Part shown: in pieces, positions 18,700 through 25,553 of the stretch
How the letters are laid out: every line of letters starts with the position of its first letter
Position numbering within the stretch: the stretch's first letter is position 1
Origin: Bacteroidales bacterium
GTDB taxonomy: Bacteria > Bacteroidota > Bacteroidia > Bacteroidales > UBA932
Reading direction: 5' to 3'
Length of the DNA: 39,203 nucleotides
Assembly: GCA_017453565.1 (NCBI GenBank)
Contig: JAFTEQ010000059.1
Span: 1 to 39,203 of the forward strand
Program-made: the position numbers and the translations under genes
The notes under the pieces: generated by a model
The model's input: the letters and a program-made list of their open reading frames with translations, nothing else
Databases searched by the model: none
Told to the model about the DNA's origin: nothing

Positions 18700-18831
18700 G
18701 GTGCAGGGTCGTTTAAAAATCATAATCGGGTTTCTCAGCGAAGGGGTCTACGCTGGTGCAGAGGACGGTCTGCGGCCGCAGTTCCACCACGGTACAGACA
18801 GGTTTGAGGTATTCTTTTTCCATGTATCCGG
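18622..18831 (-). repeat. Direct repeat unit 1 (small ORF plus signal-peptide region)
   Basis: About 210 bases match 20274-20483 at a fixed offset of 1652 bases. The repeat covers the small ORF, the 13-base gap and the start of the lipoprotein gene up to the codons just after the lipobox cysteine. The gap plus signal-peptide part differs by one base in about 90, and the small ORF by eight in 111. Similarity then drops sharply in the mature coding region. Confidence 0.85.
18713..18823 (-). CDS. Conserved 36-residue small ORF, copy 1
   Basis: ATG at 18823 to TAA at 18713 encodes 36 residues beginning MEKEYLKPVCTVVEL and ending CTSVDPFAEKPDYDF. It has no signal peptide or membrane segment, two cysteines (C10, C22) and an acidic tail. 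It is 25 bases after copy 3 of the lipoprotein and 13 bases before copy 2, on the same strand, so it should be co-transcribed. Against the copy at 20365 the differences are seven synonymous bases and one replacement (E2V), which supports real translation. The K-x-Y-x-x-P start recalls short peptides often found before Bacteroidales surface-protein genes. Function is unknown. Confidence 0.7.
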   Translation of the reverse strand: MEKEYLKPVCTVVELRPQTVLCTSVDPFAEKPDYDF

Positions 18832-18848
18832 ATGAGATGATTATCCAA

Positions 18849-20351
18849 TTACTCGTAGATGAGTTCGAGGCTGCGCAGATACACCGTCGCGTTTCTGCCA
18901 ACGCCCAGGTAAACACCGGTGCCGGCCGGGAAGGTGGCTTTGGAGAGGCTATAGTCGGATGGTCCCGCCGACTCCAGCGGAAGGGTTTGCGTTCCGTAGG
19001 TCGTTGAGGTGCCGCCGTTGGATCCCATGACGAACTTTGTGGTGGTCGATGCGGACGCAGCGTGACCGGCTGCATTGATGTTCACGGTCTTGAGCCGGCG
19101 TCCGTCAATGTTCGGAGCGAACAGATAGGCACCGTTGGAGGAGCCTCCTTTCAGCACCAGGTAATTGTTGGCTTCGTCGTAGTAGACGTTGCTGTTGGTG
19201 CCGGCCGTTTTGATCGTGATGGTGGTGGGGCCTGTGAAAGAGTAGCTGGAGTTGATACCTTCTCCAGTACCTACAACGGTGTTGATGTCCGTAGAAAAGG
19301 GTTTGCTCTTGCCCTGGGTGAAATCCATCGTATAGGTGAGGGTGGCGGAACGAGAAGCCCAGGCAGACTTTTCATCGGCGATGGTGTCGAGGGCCTTGCT
19401 GCCGCCCAGGGGCAGGATGTCTCCGGCATCGAGGGTGACGGTTTCCGAGCCGATAAGCTTGGCCTGTTTATTTGTAGATAAATTGCGCAGGATTACCGTG
19501 GGCTTGGACGCCTTGGTAACGGGCGTGATGGCCGCGTAGTAGGTGCCGACCGGGAAAGTATCTTCTCCTTCCGGAGGATAGACGCGCACGATCGGAGCCT
19601 GGCCCTGGCCGCTCCAGGGCTTGGTCAACAGGAAGTCGCCCGTGCTCTCGTCGAAATTGATCTGAACCCTGTAGGCTGCGAGATAATCCGTCCCTGTGAA
19701 TTTGAAGTCGACATAATTGATTTTGCCTGCGTTCGCGATGCTGAACTTAAGCAGGGCGCAGGCGTTGTGCATACGGAACTCGGTAGAAGACAAGCGGTCC
19801 TCGATGATGCCGTAGGCCAGGTGGAGCGGAGGACGTACCGCTCCCCAGGCACCGCTGTGCATCGTGGTGTAGTCGACGGGGAAGCTGTTCGCCACGGCCC
19901 GCTGGAGCGGGGAGAACGGCACATAGAACAGTGTGTAATGATAATCGCCGGCGTCATTGCGGTAGGAAACATACACCTGGCCGGCGTTGTAGCTGCCATA
20001 GGCCGTGTAGGGATGTACTACAAAGACCTTGCTCTGCTGGCCGGAACTGAATGAACCGGTGAAGGTAGCCTGTGCGCCGCTTTCCGTGGTGGAGAAAAGG
20101 TCGATGAAATTGGTCGCTTCGGCAATGGCGGAAGCGGCATCGGTACGGCTCACCATGGCGAGTTTGTCTCCGCTCTGCCAGTGAACGAGCGTTCCGCCCG
20201 AGAGTTCCTGCTTCGATAGGGGCGCGGAATGCACGGTGAAACTCTTGAACTCCGCTTTCCCGGCGGGAACGGGCTGCTTCTGACAGGAAACGGTGCCCAG
20301 GAGCACCAGGGTGCCGCAAAGGGCGGCTGAAAGAAGGATGTGTTTTTTCAT
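18849..20351 (-). CDS. Fimbrillin-like surface lipoprotein, copy 3
   Basis: The 500-residue paralogue starts at the ATG at 20351 with the same signal peptide as copy 2 (MKKHILLSAALCGTLVLLGT). After the cysteine the sequences part. Retained family landmarks are TLVHWQSGDKLAMVSR, TGSFSSGQQSKVFVVHPY, FRMHNACALLKFSIAN, GTYYAAITPV, DAGDILPLG, and a C-terminal domain with IDGRRLKTVNI ending in LELIYE. It is the first lipoprotein after the promoter at 20510-20540 and follows a 36-residue small ORF by 13 bases. Export and lipidation are clear. A surface-adhesive or fimbrial role is inference from the family. Confidence 0.65.
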   Translation of the reverse strand: MKKHILLSAALCGTLVLLGTVSCQKQPVPAGKAEFKSFTVHSAPLSKQELSGGTLVHWQSGDKLAMVSRTDAASAIAEATNFIDLFSTTESGAQATFTGSFSSGQQSKVFVVHPYTAYGSYNAGQVYVSYRNDAGDYHYTLFYVPFSPLQRAVANSFPVDYTTMHSGAWGAVRPPLHLAYGIIEDRLSSTEFRMHNACALLKFSIANAGKINYVDFKFTGTDYLAAYRVQINFDESTGDFLLTKPWSGQGQAPIVRVYPPEGEDTFPVGTYYAAITPVTKASKPTVILRNLSTNKQAKLIGSETVTLDAGDILPLGGSKALDTIADEKSAWASRSATLTYTMDFTQGKSKPFSTDINTVVGTGEGINSSYSFTGPTTITIKTAGTNSNVYYDEANNYLVLKGGSSNGAYLFAPNIDGRRLKTVNINAAGHAASASTTTKFVMGSNGGTSTTYGTQTLPLESAGPSDYSLSKATFPAGTGVYLGVGRNATVYLRSLELIYE

Positions 20352-20483
20352 GGTGCAGGGTCGTTTAAAAATCATAATCGGGTTTCTCTGCGAAGGGGTC
20401 TACGCTGGTGCAGAGGACGGTTTGCGGCCGCAGTTCCACTACGGTGCAGACGGGTTTTAAGTATTCTTTTACCATGTATCTGG
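20274..20483 (-). repeat. Direct repeat unit 2 (small ORF plus signal-peptide region)
   Basis: This is the partner of 18622-18831. Together the two mark a tandem duplication whose units are 17212-18823 and 18849-20475, separated by 25 bases. Confidence 0.85.
20365..20475 (-). CDS. Conserved 36-residue small ORF, copy 2
   Basis: ATG at 20475 to TAA at 20365 encodes 36 residues starting MVKEYLKPVCTVVEL and ending CTSVDPFAEKPDYDF, identical to copy 1 except at residue 2. It is the first open frame after a well-formed promoter, with a leader of about 28 bases, and lies 13 bases before lipoprotein copy 3. This placement means it is translated first from the mRNA. It could be a structural peptide, a secreted or modified peptide without a classical signal, or a leader affecting the next gene. 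The substitution pattern favours selection on the protein. Confidence 0.72.
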   Translation of the reverse strand: MVKEYLKPVCTVVELRPQTVLCTSVDPFAEKPDYDF

Positions 20484-20509
20484 AGAAATGGTTATCAGTT
20501 AATAACATG

Positions 20510-20540
20510 CAAATATACGAATAATATGCAGAAAGACAAA
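20510..20540 (-). promoter_or_regulatory. Promoter of the small ORF-lipoprotein cassette operon
   Basis: On the minus strand: TTTG at 20537-20540, a 19-base spacer and TATATTTG at 20510-20517. It is an excellent match to the Bacteroidota consensus. A run of T on the same strand overlaps the -33 element. Transcription should start near 20504. Confidence 0.8.
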
Positions 20541-20572
20541 AAAAACGGTGTAACGCAAAGATTGTCGCCCGC

Positions 20573-22111
20573 TCAGAGCACAGCCTTCTCCGCGCAGCGG
20601 ATGCCGTCGATGGCGCTGGAGACGATGCCGCCCGAGTAGCCGGCCCCTTCGCCGCAGGGATAGAGGCCGGGCAGCGACAGGCTCTCCAGGGTTTCGGGGT
20701 CGCGGGGGATGCGTACGGGCGAGGAGGTCCTCGATTCCACGCCGAGCAGCAGCGCCGCGTTGGTGTAGTAGTTGCGGATCTTCACCCGAGGGAATACCTT
20801 TCTCAGGCGCTCCGCCACCTGGGGCGGCAGCAGTTCGTGCAGGGGGGCGGACACCACGCCCGGATGGTAGGAGGTGGGGGGCATCTTGCGCGACAGGCGG
20901 CCCTGGCAGAAGTCTTCCATGCGCTGGGCGGGTGCGGTGAGCGGATGGGCGGGCACGTCGCCCGGGGCTTCGGCCCGCCGCGCTGCGCACCAGCTGTACA
21001 TCCTGCGTTCGGTTTCCTGCTGGAAACGCAGCAGGCGCAGGGGATCGCTGCCGGGCACGTCCTCCGGCTCCAGCTGCACCACCACGCCCGCATTGGCGAA
21101 GGGGCCGCTCCGGGCCGAATTGGACATCCCGTTCAGGACTACGGTCCCGTCCTCTGTGGAAGATGGCACCAGGATGCCGCCCGGGCACATGCAGAAGGAG
21201 AAAACGCCCCGTCCGTCCTGCTGTTCCACAAAACTGTATTCGGCGGCGGGCCAGCCCGGCTGGCGCGGCCCGTGGTACTGGGCCCAGTCTATCTTTTCCT
21301 GCGGATGCTCCACGCGCACGCCCAGGGCGAAACCCTTGGCTTCCAGAGTATAACCTTCTTGGGAGAAGAGTTCGTAGATATCGCGCGCCGAGTGGCCGGT
21401 GGCGAGGATAATGCGTCGGGCGCTGAACGATCGTCCGTCGGCGCAGGAAAGGGTGTACGGGTCATCGGGGGTTTCGGGCGGGGTAATCCCGTTCACGCGG
21501 GCCCCGAAATGGTATTCGCCTCCGTGCTCCACGATGCAGCGGCGGATGTTCTCCACCACGGCGGGCAGTTTGTCGGAACCGATGTGCGGATGGGCGTCCA
21601 CGAGGATGTCCTTGCTTGCGCCGAAATGAACCAGGAGCCGCAGGACTTCGCCCACATCGCCCCGCTTGGAGGAGCGGGTGTAGAGTTTGCCATCGGAAAA
21701 TGCACCGGCGCCGCCCTCGCCGAAACAGTAGTTGGAATCGGGATCCACCACGCCTTCGCGCGAAAGCCGCGCCATATCGGTCTTGCGGGCGTGCACATCC
21801 TTTCCGCGTTCCAGGATGACGGGTTTTCGCCCGAGCGCGAGCAGGCGCAGGGCGGCGAAAAGGCCGGCCGGGCCGGCACCCACCACCAGTATGGGCTCGG
21901 CATCATGCACATCGGGCCAGACGGGTTCCGTCCAGGGCTCAGGCGCTTCTCCGGGCTCGTAAGCCTCGTAGCGGTAACGCCAGAGCGGGGGACTTTTGCG
22001 GGCATCGACCGAGCGTTTGCGCAGCAGCCACTGCCGTCCGCCCGCCGCGGCCTCAATCTCCTTGAGCCGGGGCTCCCGTCCGAGCGGGCAGCTGATTTCG
22101 AATTCCTTCAT
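20573..22111 (-). CDS. FAD-dependent dehydrogenase of the COG2509 type
   Basis: This 512-residue flavoprotein of a widespread but poorly characterised family has an N-terminal region of about 70 residues. A Rossmann FAD site follows (ILVVGAGPAGLFAALRLL, starting at 74), then FGEGGAGAFSDGKLYTR, a second nucleotide-contact segment RRIILATGHSARD, GVRVEHP, FCMCPGGILVP, and the C-terminal FAD segment GLYPCGEGAGYSGGI ending in DGIRCAE. No signal peptide is seen. The substrate is unknown. It follows mnmA by four bases, so the two are probably co-transcribed. Confidence 0.85.
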   Translation of the reverse strand: MKEFEISCPLGREPRLKEIEAAAGGRQWLLRKRSVDARKSPPLWRYRYEAYEPGEAPEPWTEPVWPDVHDAEPILVVGAGPAGLFAALRLLALGRKPVILERGKDVHARKTDMARLSREGVVDPDSNYCFGEGGAGAFSDGKLYTRSSKRGDVGEVLRLLVHFGASKDILVDAHPHIGSDKLPAVVENIRRCIVEHGGEYHFGARVNGITPPETPDDPYTLSCADGRSFSARRIILATGHSARDIYELFSQEGYTLEAKGFALGVRVEHPQEKIDWAQYHGPRQPGWPAAEYSFVEQQDGRGVFSFCMCPGGILVPSSTEDGTVVLNGMSNSARSGPFANAGVVVQLEPEDVPGSDPLRLLRFQQETERRMYSWCAARRAEAPGDVPAHPLTAPAQRMEDFCQGRLSRKMPPTSYHPGVVSAPLHELLPPQVAERLRKVFPRVKIRNYYTNAALLLGVESRTSSPVRIPRDPETLESLSLPGLYPCGEGAGYSGGIVSSAIDGIRCAEKAVL

Positions 22112-22115
22112 ACTG

Positions 22116-23528
22116 TCAGGCGATTACGCCGCTTCCGAGCAGGGCGTCCCCGTCGTACCAGACGGCGAACTGCCCGGCCGAAACGCCGCGCTGGGGTACG
22201 TCAAAGAGGATGTAAAGGGCGTCCGCGCGCTGAATGAGCGTGGCGCCCTGAAGGGGCTGTCGGTAGCGGATGCGCACACGCAGTCGGGCCGTCTGCCCGG
22301 GCTGCAGGGCCCGGTCGGGCCGGAGCCAGCGGAGCTCGTCGGGCGCAATGCGCACGCAGCGCCGGTAGAGACCCGGATGGTCTTGACCTTCACCCACATA
22401 TACTATATTCTTTTCGCTGTCTGTGGCCAGGACGAAAAGCGATTCCCGGTGCCCGCCGATGCCCAGCCCCTTGCGCTGGCCCACAGTATAGAACCAGGCG
22501 CCGTCGTGCCGGCCCGCCGGCATGGCGTGGGGGTTGGGAACGATGCGCGTTTTTCGCGTATGTTTTTTGCCCGAGCGGTAGGTCTCTGTCTGGAAGCTAA
22601 AGTCGTAGGGGATGGGCTCGGAAAGGGTTTTGAGCTGCTCGTCTCCGAGCGCCGCGATGCGTCCGGCATCGAAAGGAGAGGGGCCCAGGGGCGCTCCGTC
22701 CGAAGTAAGTATCTTTTGTTCGGGCTGCTGGGGCGTGGTCATCCGCAGTTCCCGTCCGGGCAGGAGCAGGTCCTGCAGGATGCCGCGCTGTGCGTTCCAC
22801 TGCGGGCAGTCGGGGTAGAAAGCGGGGAACACCTCCACCACGTCGCCCTCTTTCGGGGCGATCTTCTGCTGCAGGAAGACGGGCAGGTCGACCTTGCCCA
22901 CGAAGCAGATGCCCTGCGAGTCCTTCTTGTCGGCCGAGGGAAGATCGGCTTCCGCGGCAATGCGGCGCACTCCGGCCTTGCTGAGGTCCCCGATGGGGAA
23001 GCGGGCGCTGCGCAGCTGTTCCTGGTTGAGCTGGCAGAGGAAGTAGCTCTGGTCCTTGTTGGGATCGACCCCTTCCTGAAGGCTGTAGAGCACGTTCCCA
23101 TCTTCGTCGAAGAGCATGCGGCCGTCGGCGTCGCGCGCCACGCTCCTGCGGCAGTAGTGCCCAGTCGCCACCGCTTCGGCGCCCATCTTGCGGGCGGCTG
23201 AGAGGAAGGCGTCGAACTTGATTTCCCGGTTGCAAAGCACATCGGGATTGGGGGTGCGGCCACAGGCGTATTCCCGGAACATATAGTCCACCACGCGCTG
23301 CCGGTAGGCCTTACTCAAGTCTATGAAATAGAATGGGATACCAATCTTGCGGGCCACCAGTTCGGCCACGAACCTGTCTTCCTCCCAGCTGCAGTCGCCG
23401 TGGAGCGTACCCTCGGTGTCGTGCCAGTTCTGCATGAACATGGCAAAGACATCGTGCCCCTGCCGTTTGAGCAGCAGGGCGGCCACGCTGGAGTCTACGC
23501 CTCCCGAGAGTCCCACACAGATCTTCAT
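22116..23528 (-). CDS. mnmA: tRNA-specific 2-thiouridylase MnmA with a large insertion
   Basis: The 470-residue protein makes s2U34 in Glu, Gln and Lys tRNAs. It has the PP-loop GLSGGVDSSVA (6-16), the catalytic cysteine in NPDVLCN (Cys99), the second in SQGICFVG (Cys208), and the central-domain landmark YTVGQRKGLGIGG (347-359). MnmA is usually 350-380 residues. Here about 100 extra residues (roughly 232-340) separate KEGDVVEV from HDGAWFYTVGQ, which are normally only a dozen or so residues apart. The ATG at 23528 is fixed by the PP-loop; a frame running 110 codons further crosses cdd and is rejected. The ATG lies seven bases after a -7 element inside a 16-base palindrome. Confidence 0.93.
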   Translation of the reverse strand: MKICVGLSGGVDSSVAALLLKRQGHDVFAMFMQNWHDTEGTLHGDCSWEEDRFVAELVARKIGIPFYFIDLSKAYRQRVVDYMFREYACGRTPNPDVLCNREIKFDAFLSAARKMGAEAVATGHYCRRSVARDADGRMLFDEDGNVLYSLQEGVDPNKDQSYFLCQLNQEQLRSARFPIGDLSKAGVRRIAAEADLPSADKKDSQGICFVGKVDLPVFLQQKIAPKEGDVVEVFPAFYPDCPQWNAQRGILQDLLLPGRELRMTTPQQPEQKILTSDGAPLGPSPFDAGRIAALGDEQLKTLSEPIPYDFSFQTETYRSGKKHTRKTRIVPNPHAMPAGRHDGAWFYTVGQRKGLGIGGHRESLFVLATDSEKNIVYVGEGQDHPGLYRRCVRIAPDELRWLRPDRALQPGQTARLRVRIRYRQPLQGATLIQRADALYILFDVPQRGVSAGQFAVWYDGDALLGSGVIA

Positions 23529-23543
23529 ATCTTTGCAAAGATA
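23528..23543. promoter_or_regulatory. Palindromic -7 element of mnmA
   Basis: TATCTTTGCAAAGATA is a perfect 16-base palindrome. Its minus-strand half (23536-23543) is the -7 box of mnmA. The first base of the palindrome is also the first base of the mnmA ATG. The plus-strand half is also a -7 match facing cdd, whose own better placed -7 box is at 23574. Confidence 0.55.
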
Positions 23544-23573
23544 GGAAAAACGGCCGAATTGGCAGAAAATTTG

Positions 23574-23581
23574 TATCTTTG
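23574..23581 (+). promoter_or_regulatory. -7 element of cdd
   Basis: TATCTTTG lies 19 bases before the cdd ATG. No clear TTTG is found 19-20 bases upstream. Confidence 0.5.
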
Positions 23582-23600
23582 GGCGCAGCAAGCCACAGAC

Positions 23601-24074
23601 ATGACACAGAAAGAGATCAACATCCGTTATTCTGAGTACGCTTCTCTTAGTGAACTCGAGCCGGCCGACCGCGCCCTCGCCGAGGCCGCCATTGACGCCA
23701 TGAAAGGATCGTATGCGCCTTACTCCCACTTCAATGTGGGGGCTGCCATCCGTCTGAAGGGCGGCATTGTGGTGCAGGGAGCCAATCAGGAGAACGCGGC
23801 CTTTCCCTCGGGCCTTTGCGCCGAGCGCACCGCCATGTTCTCGGCGGGTGCCGCCCATCCCGACAAGGCCATGGAGAGCATCGCCATCGCGGGCGGCGTG
23901 ATGGGGCGCCTGGCCCAGGAACCCGCCACGCCCTGCGGCGCCTGCCGCCAGGTGATGGCCCAGTACCAGACCAAGTCGGGCGTGCCCATGTCGATCATCA
24001 TGGTGGGCGCGAAACGCATCTGGAAGTTCGAGCGGGTAGATGACATCCTGCCGCTCATCTTCGACAGTATCTGA
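23601..24074 (+). CDS. cdd: Cytidine deaminase
   Basis: The 157-residue homotetrameric-type enzyme deaminates cytidine and deoxycytidine to the uridine forms in pyrimidine salvage. Zinc and catalytic residues are visible in GLCAERTA (Cys73, Glu75) and PCGACRQV (Cys112, Cys115). The nucleoside-binding segment SHFNVGAAI precedes them. The first 30 residues form a Bacteroidota-like N-terminal extension. The ATG at 23601 is preferred over upstream in-frame codons because it follows a -7 element. Promoters for cdd and mnmA diverge in the 72-base gap. Confidence 0.94.
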   Translation: MTQKEINIRYSEYASLSELEPADRALAEAAIDAMKGSYAPYSHFNVGAAIRLKGGIVVQGANQENAAFPSGLCAERTAMFSAGAAHPDKAMESIAIAGGVMGRLAQEPATPCGACRQVMAQYQTKSGVPMSIIMVGAKRIWKFERVDDILPLIFDSI

Positions 24075-24090
24075 TATTCAAATTTTTTCC

Positions 24091-24098
24091 TATATTTG
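24091..24098 (+). promoter_or_regulatory. -7 element of the SRP RNA gene
   Basis: TATATTTG directly precedes the RNA, with the predicted start near 24102. No -33 TTTG is seen, but the -7 match is strong and the position is right. Confidence 0.6.
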
Positions 24099-24101
24099 CA
24101 G

Positions 24102-24200
24102 CGGGAAAGTCGTACACGACCAGCTCCCTCTGAACTCCCCCAGGGCAGGAATGCAGCAAGGGTAGGAGGTCGTAGCGGTGCGATGTACTAAGCTTTCCCT
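24102..24200 (+). ncRNA. ffs: Signal recognition particle 4.5S RNA (small bacterial type)
   Basis: The conserved SRP domain IV tetraloop region is present around 24142-24167 (GGGCAGGAATGCAGCAAGGG), the internal-loop and tetraloop pattern that binds Ffh. The ends pair: GGGAAAG at 24103-24109 with CTTTCCC at 24193-24199. The length of about 100 bases fits the small bacterial SRP RNA without an Alu domain. The RNA binds Ffh and guides co-translational membrane targeting. The exact 5' and 3' ends are estimated. Confidence 0.92.
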
Positions 24201-24207
24201 TTTTTTT
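24193..24207 (+). terminator. SRP RNA 3' arm plus T-run terminator
   Basis: The closing arm of the SRP RNA stem (24193-24199) runs straight into eight T residues (24200-24207), the arrangement of an intrinsic terminator. The next gene's ATG begins only two bases later, so termination must be incomplete if that gene has no other promoter. Confidence 0.65.
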
Positions 24208-24209
24208 GT

Positions 24210-25553
24210 ATGAAAAGCGACATCCTGGTCATTGGCGGCGGTGCTTCGGGGCTCATGGCGGCCCTGCAGGCGGCGCGTTCACTTTCGGCGGAAGGGCGCT
24301 GCGCCACGGTGACCGTGCTGGAGAAGATGCCCCGTCCGGCCCGCAAGCTGATGATTACCGGCAAGGGCCGCTGCAATTTCACCAACCTCAAAGAGTGGAA
24401 TGATTTCTCGGCCCACGTGCGTGCCGGTTCTCGTTTTGTGAAGTCGGCCTGGTACGGCTTTTCCTCTGCCGACGTCTGCTCCTTCTTCGAACGGGAAGGG
24501 GTGCCCGTAGTGGTGGAACGGGGCGACCGTGCTTTTCCCGCGTCGCACCGCGCATCCGACATCGTGGACGCCCTGGTGCGTGCCTGCAAGGGCGCTGGCG
24601 TGCGGATCGAGACGGATGCCGAGGTCTCTTCGGTGGAGGCCCTTCCCGATGGCGGGGGATTCCGGCTCAGCGCCGCAGACGGACGGATCTGGAGCTGCCT
24701 GAGGCTCATCCTCGCTACGGGCGGACTGTCCTATCCTTCATCGGGCAGCAGCGGCGACGGCTTCCGCTGGTCGCAGGAGCTGGGCCACAGCCTCGAACCC
24801 GTTTTCCCTTCGCTCACGGCCCTGGTGCCGCGCGGCTATAAGCAGGAAGCTGCGGAAGATGCTGCCCTTCGACATCACATCGACCGTGAAACCCCGCTCG
24901 CCCCGCTGGGAGAGCGCCTTTGCGGCGTGTCGCTTAAAAACGTGTCCGTTCGCCTGCTGGTGGAGGGGACCGTGGCCGGAACGGAATTCGGCGATATCGA
25001 CTTTACCGACGGCGGCATTGAGGGGCCCGTGGGTTTCCAACTCAGCCGCAAGGCCGTGAAATCAATGCTCGGCGGCAGCCGGGTGGCGCTCGTACTCGAC
25101 CTCAAACCCGGCGTGCCCCTTGCCGAACTCAGTGCGCGGGTGCAGGCGCTCATGCAGGAGGTCGCGCTCGACCGGCGCAGCGCCCGCCTGGGTGATAAGG
25201 AAAAGGGACGGATCCTGCTGGGGAAACTCATGCCCTGGGTGCTCATTCCCGGTTTTGTGGCCATGCACGGGCGTTTGTCCGATCCCGCGCTGATTGCCGC
25301 GGCGCTGAAGGAATGGCGCTTCGACCTGGCCGGTTTCGTGGGTTACGAACGCGCGGTGGTGACGGCCGGCGGGGTCTGCACGCAGGAAGTGATTGCCAAA
25401 ACCATGGCGTCGCGCCTGGTGCCGGGCCTCTATTTCTGCGGAGAAATCCTGGATATCGATTCCGATACGGGCGGCTACAATCTGCAGACCGCCTTCAGCA
25501 CCGGCGCCCTGGCTGGCCGCAGCGCCGCAGCGTCGCTTTCAAACTCTCTCTAA
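24210..25553 (+). CDS. NAD(P)/FAD-dependent oxidoreductase, BaiN/HI0933 family
   Basis: The 447-residue flavoprotein begins with the FAD-binding site at once (DILVIGGGASGLMAALQAA, residues 4-22), so the ATG at 24210 is the only sensible start. Other landmarks are KLMITGKGRCNFTN, the second Rossmann segment LILATGGLSYPSSGSSGDG, VTAGGVCTQEV, and the C-terminal FAD segment LYFCGEILDIDSDTGGYNLQ. Family members include BaiN of bile-acid metabolism, but most are of unknown substrate; a bile-acid role is not claimed. It abuts the SRP RNA terminator and overlaps the convergent arginase-like gene by 15 bases. Confidence 0.88.
   Translation: MKSDILVIGGGASGLMAALQAARSLSAEGRCATVTVLEKMPRPARKLMITGKGRCNFTNLKEWNDFSAHVRAGSRFVKSAWYGFSSADVCSFFEREGVPVVVERGDRAFPASHRASDIVDALVRACKGAGVRIETDAEVSSVEALPDGGGFRLSAADGRIWSCLRLILATGGLSYPSSGSSGDGFRWSQELGHSLEPVFPSLTALVPRGYKQEAAEDAALRHHIDRETPLAPLGERLCGVSLKNVSVRLLVEGTVAGTEFGDIDFTDGGIEGPVGFQLSRKAVKSMLGGSRVALVLDLKPGVPLAELSARVQALMQEVALDRRSARLGDKEKGRILLGKLMPWVLIPGFVAMHGRLSDPALIAAALKEWRFDLAGFVGYERAVVTAGGVCTQEVIAKTMASRLVPGLYFCGEILDIDSDTGGYNLQTAFSTGALAGRSAAASLSNSL

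Noticed and set aside
18713-19075. 120-codon minus-strand frame containing the small ORF
   Set aside because: Its upstream two thirds is antisense-frame overlap with lipoprotein copy 3; only the last 36 codons, starting at the ATG at 18823, are duplicated and constrained.
18622-20483. Repeat pair as ends of an insertion sequence or composite element
   Set aside because: The repeats cover coding and leader DNA of paralogous genes; no transposase or terminal inverted repeats are present.
20537-20560. T-run on the minus strand as a terminator of the COG2509-type flavoprotein gene
   Set aside because: No convincing hairpin precedes it, and the run overlaps the -33 element of the next promoter.
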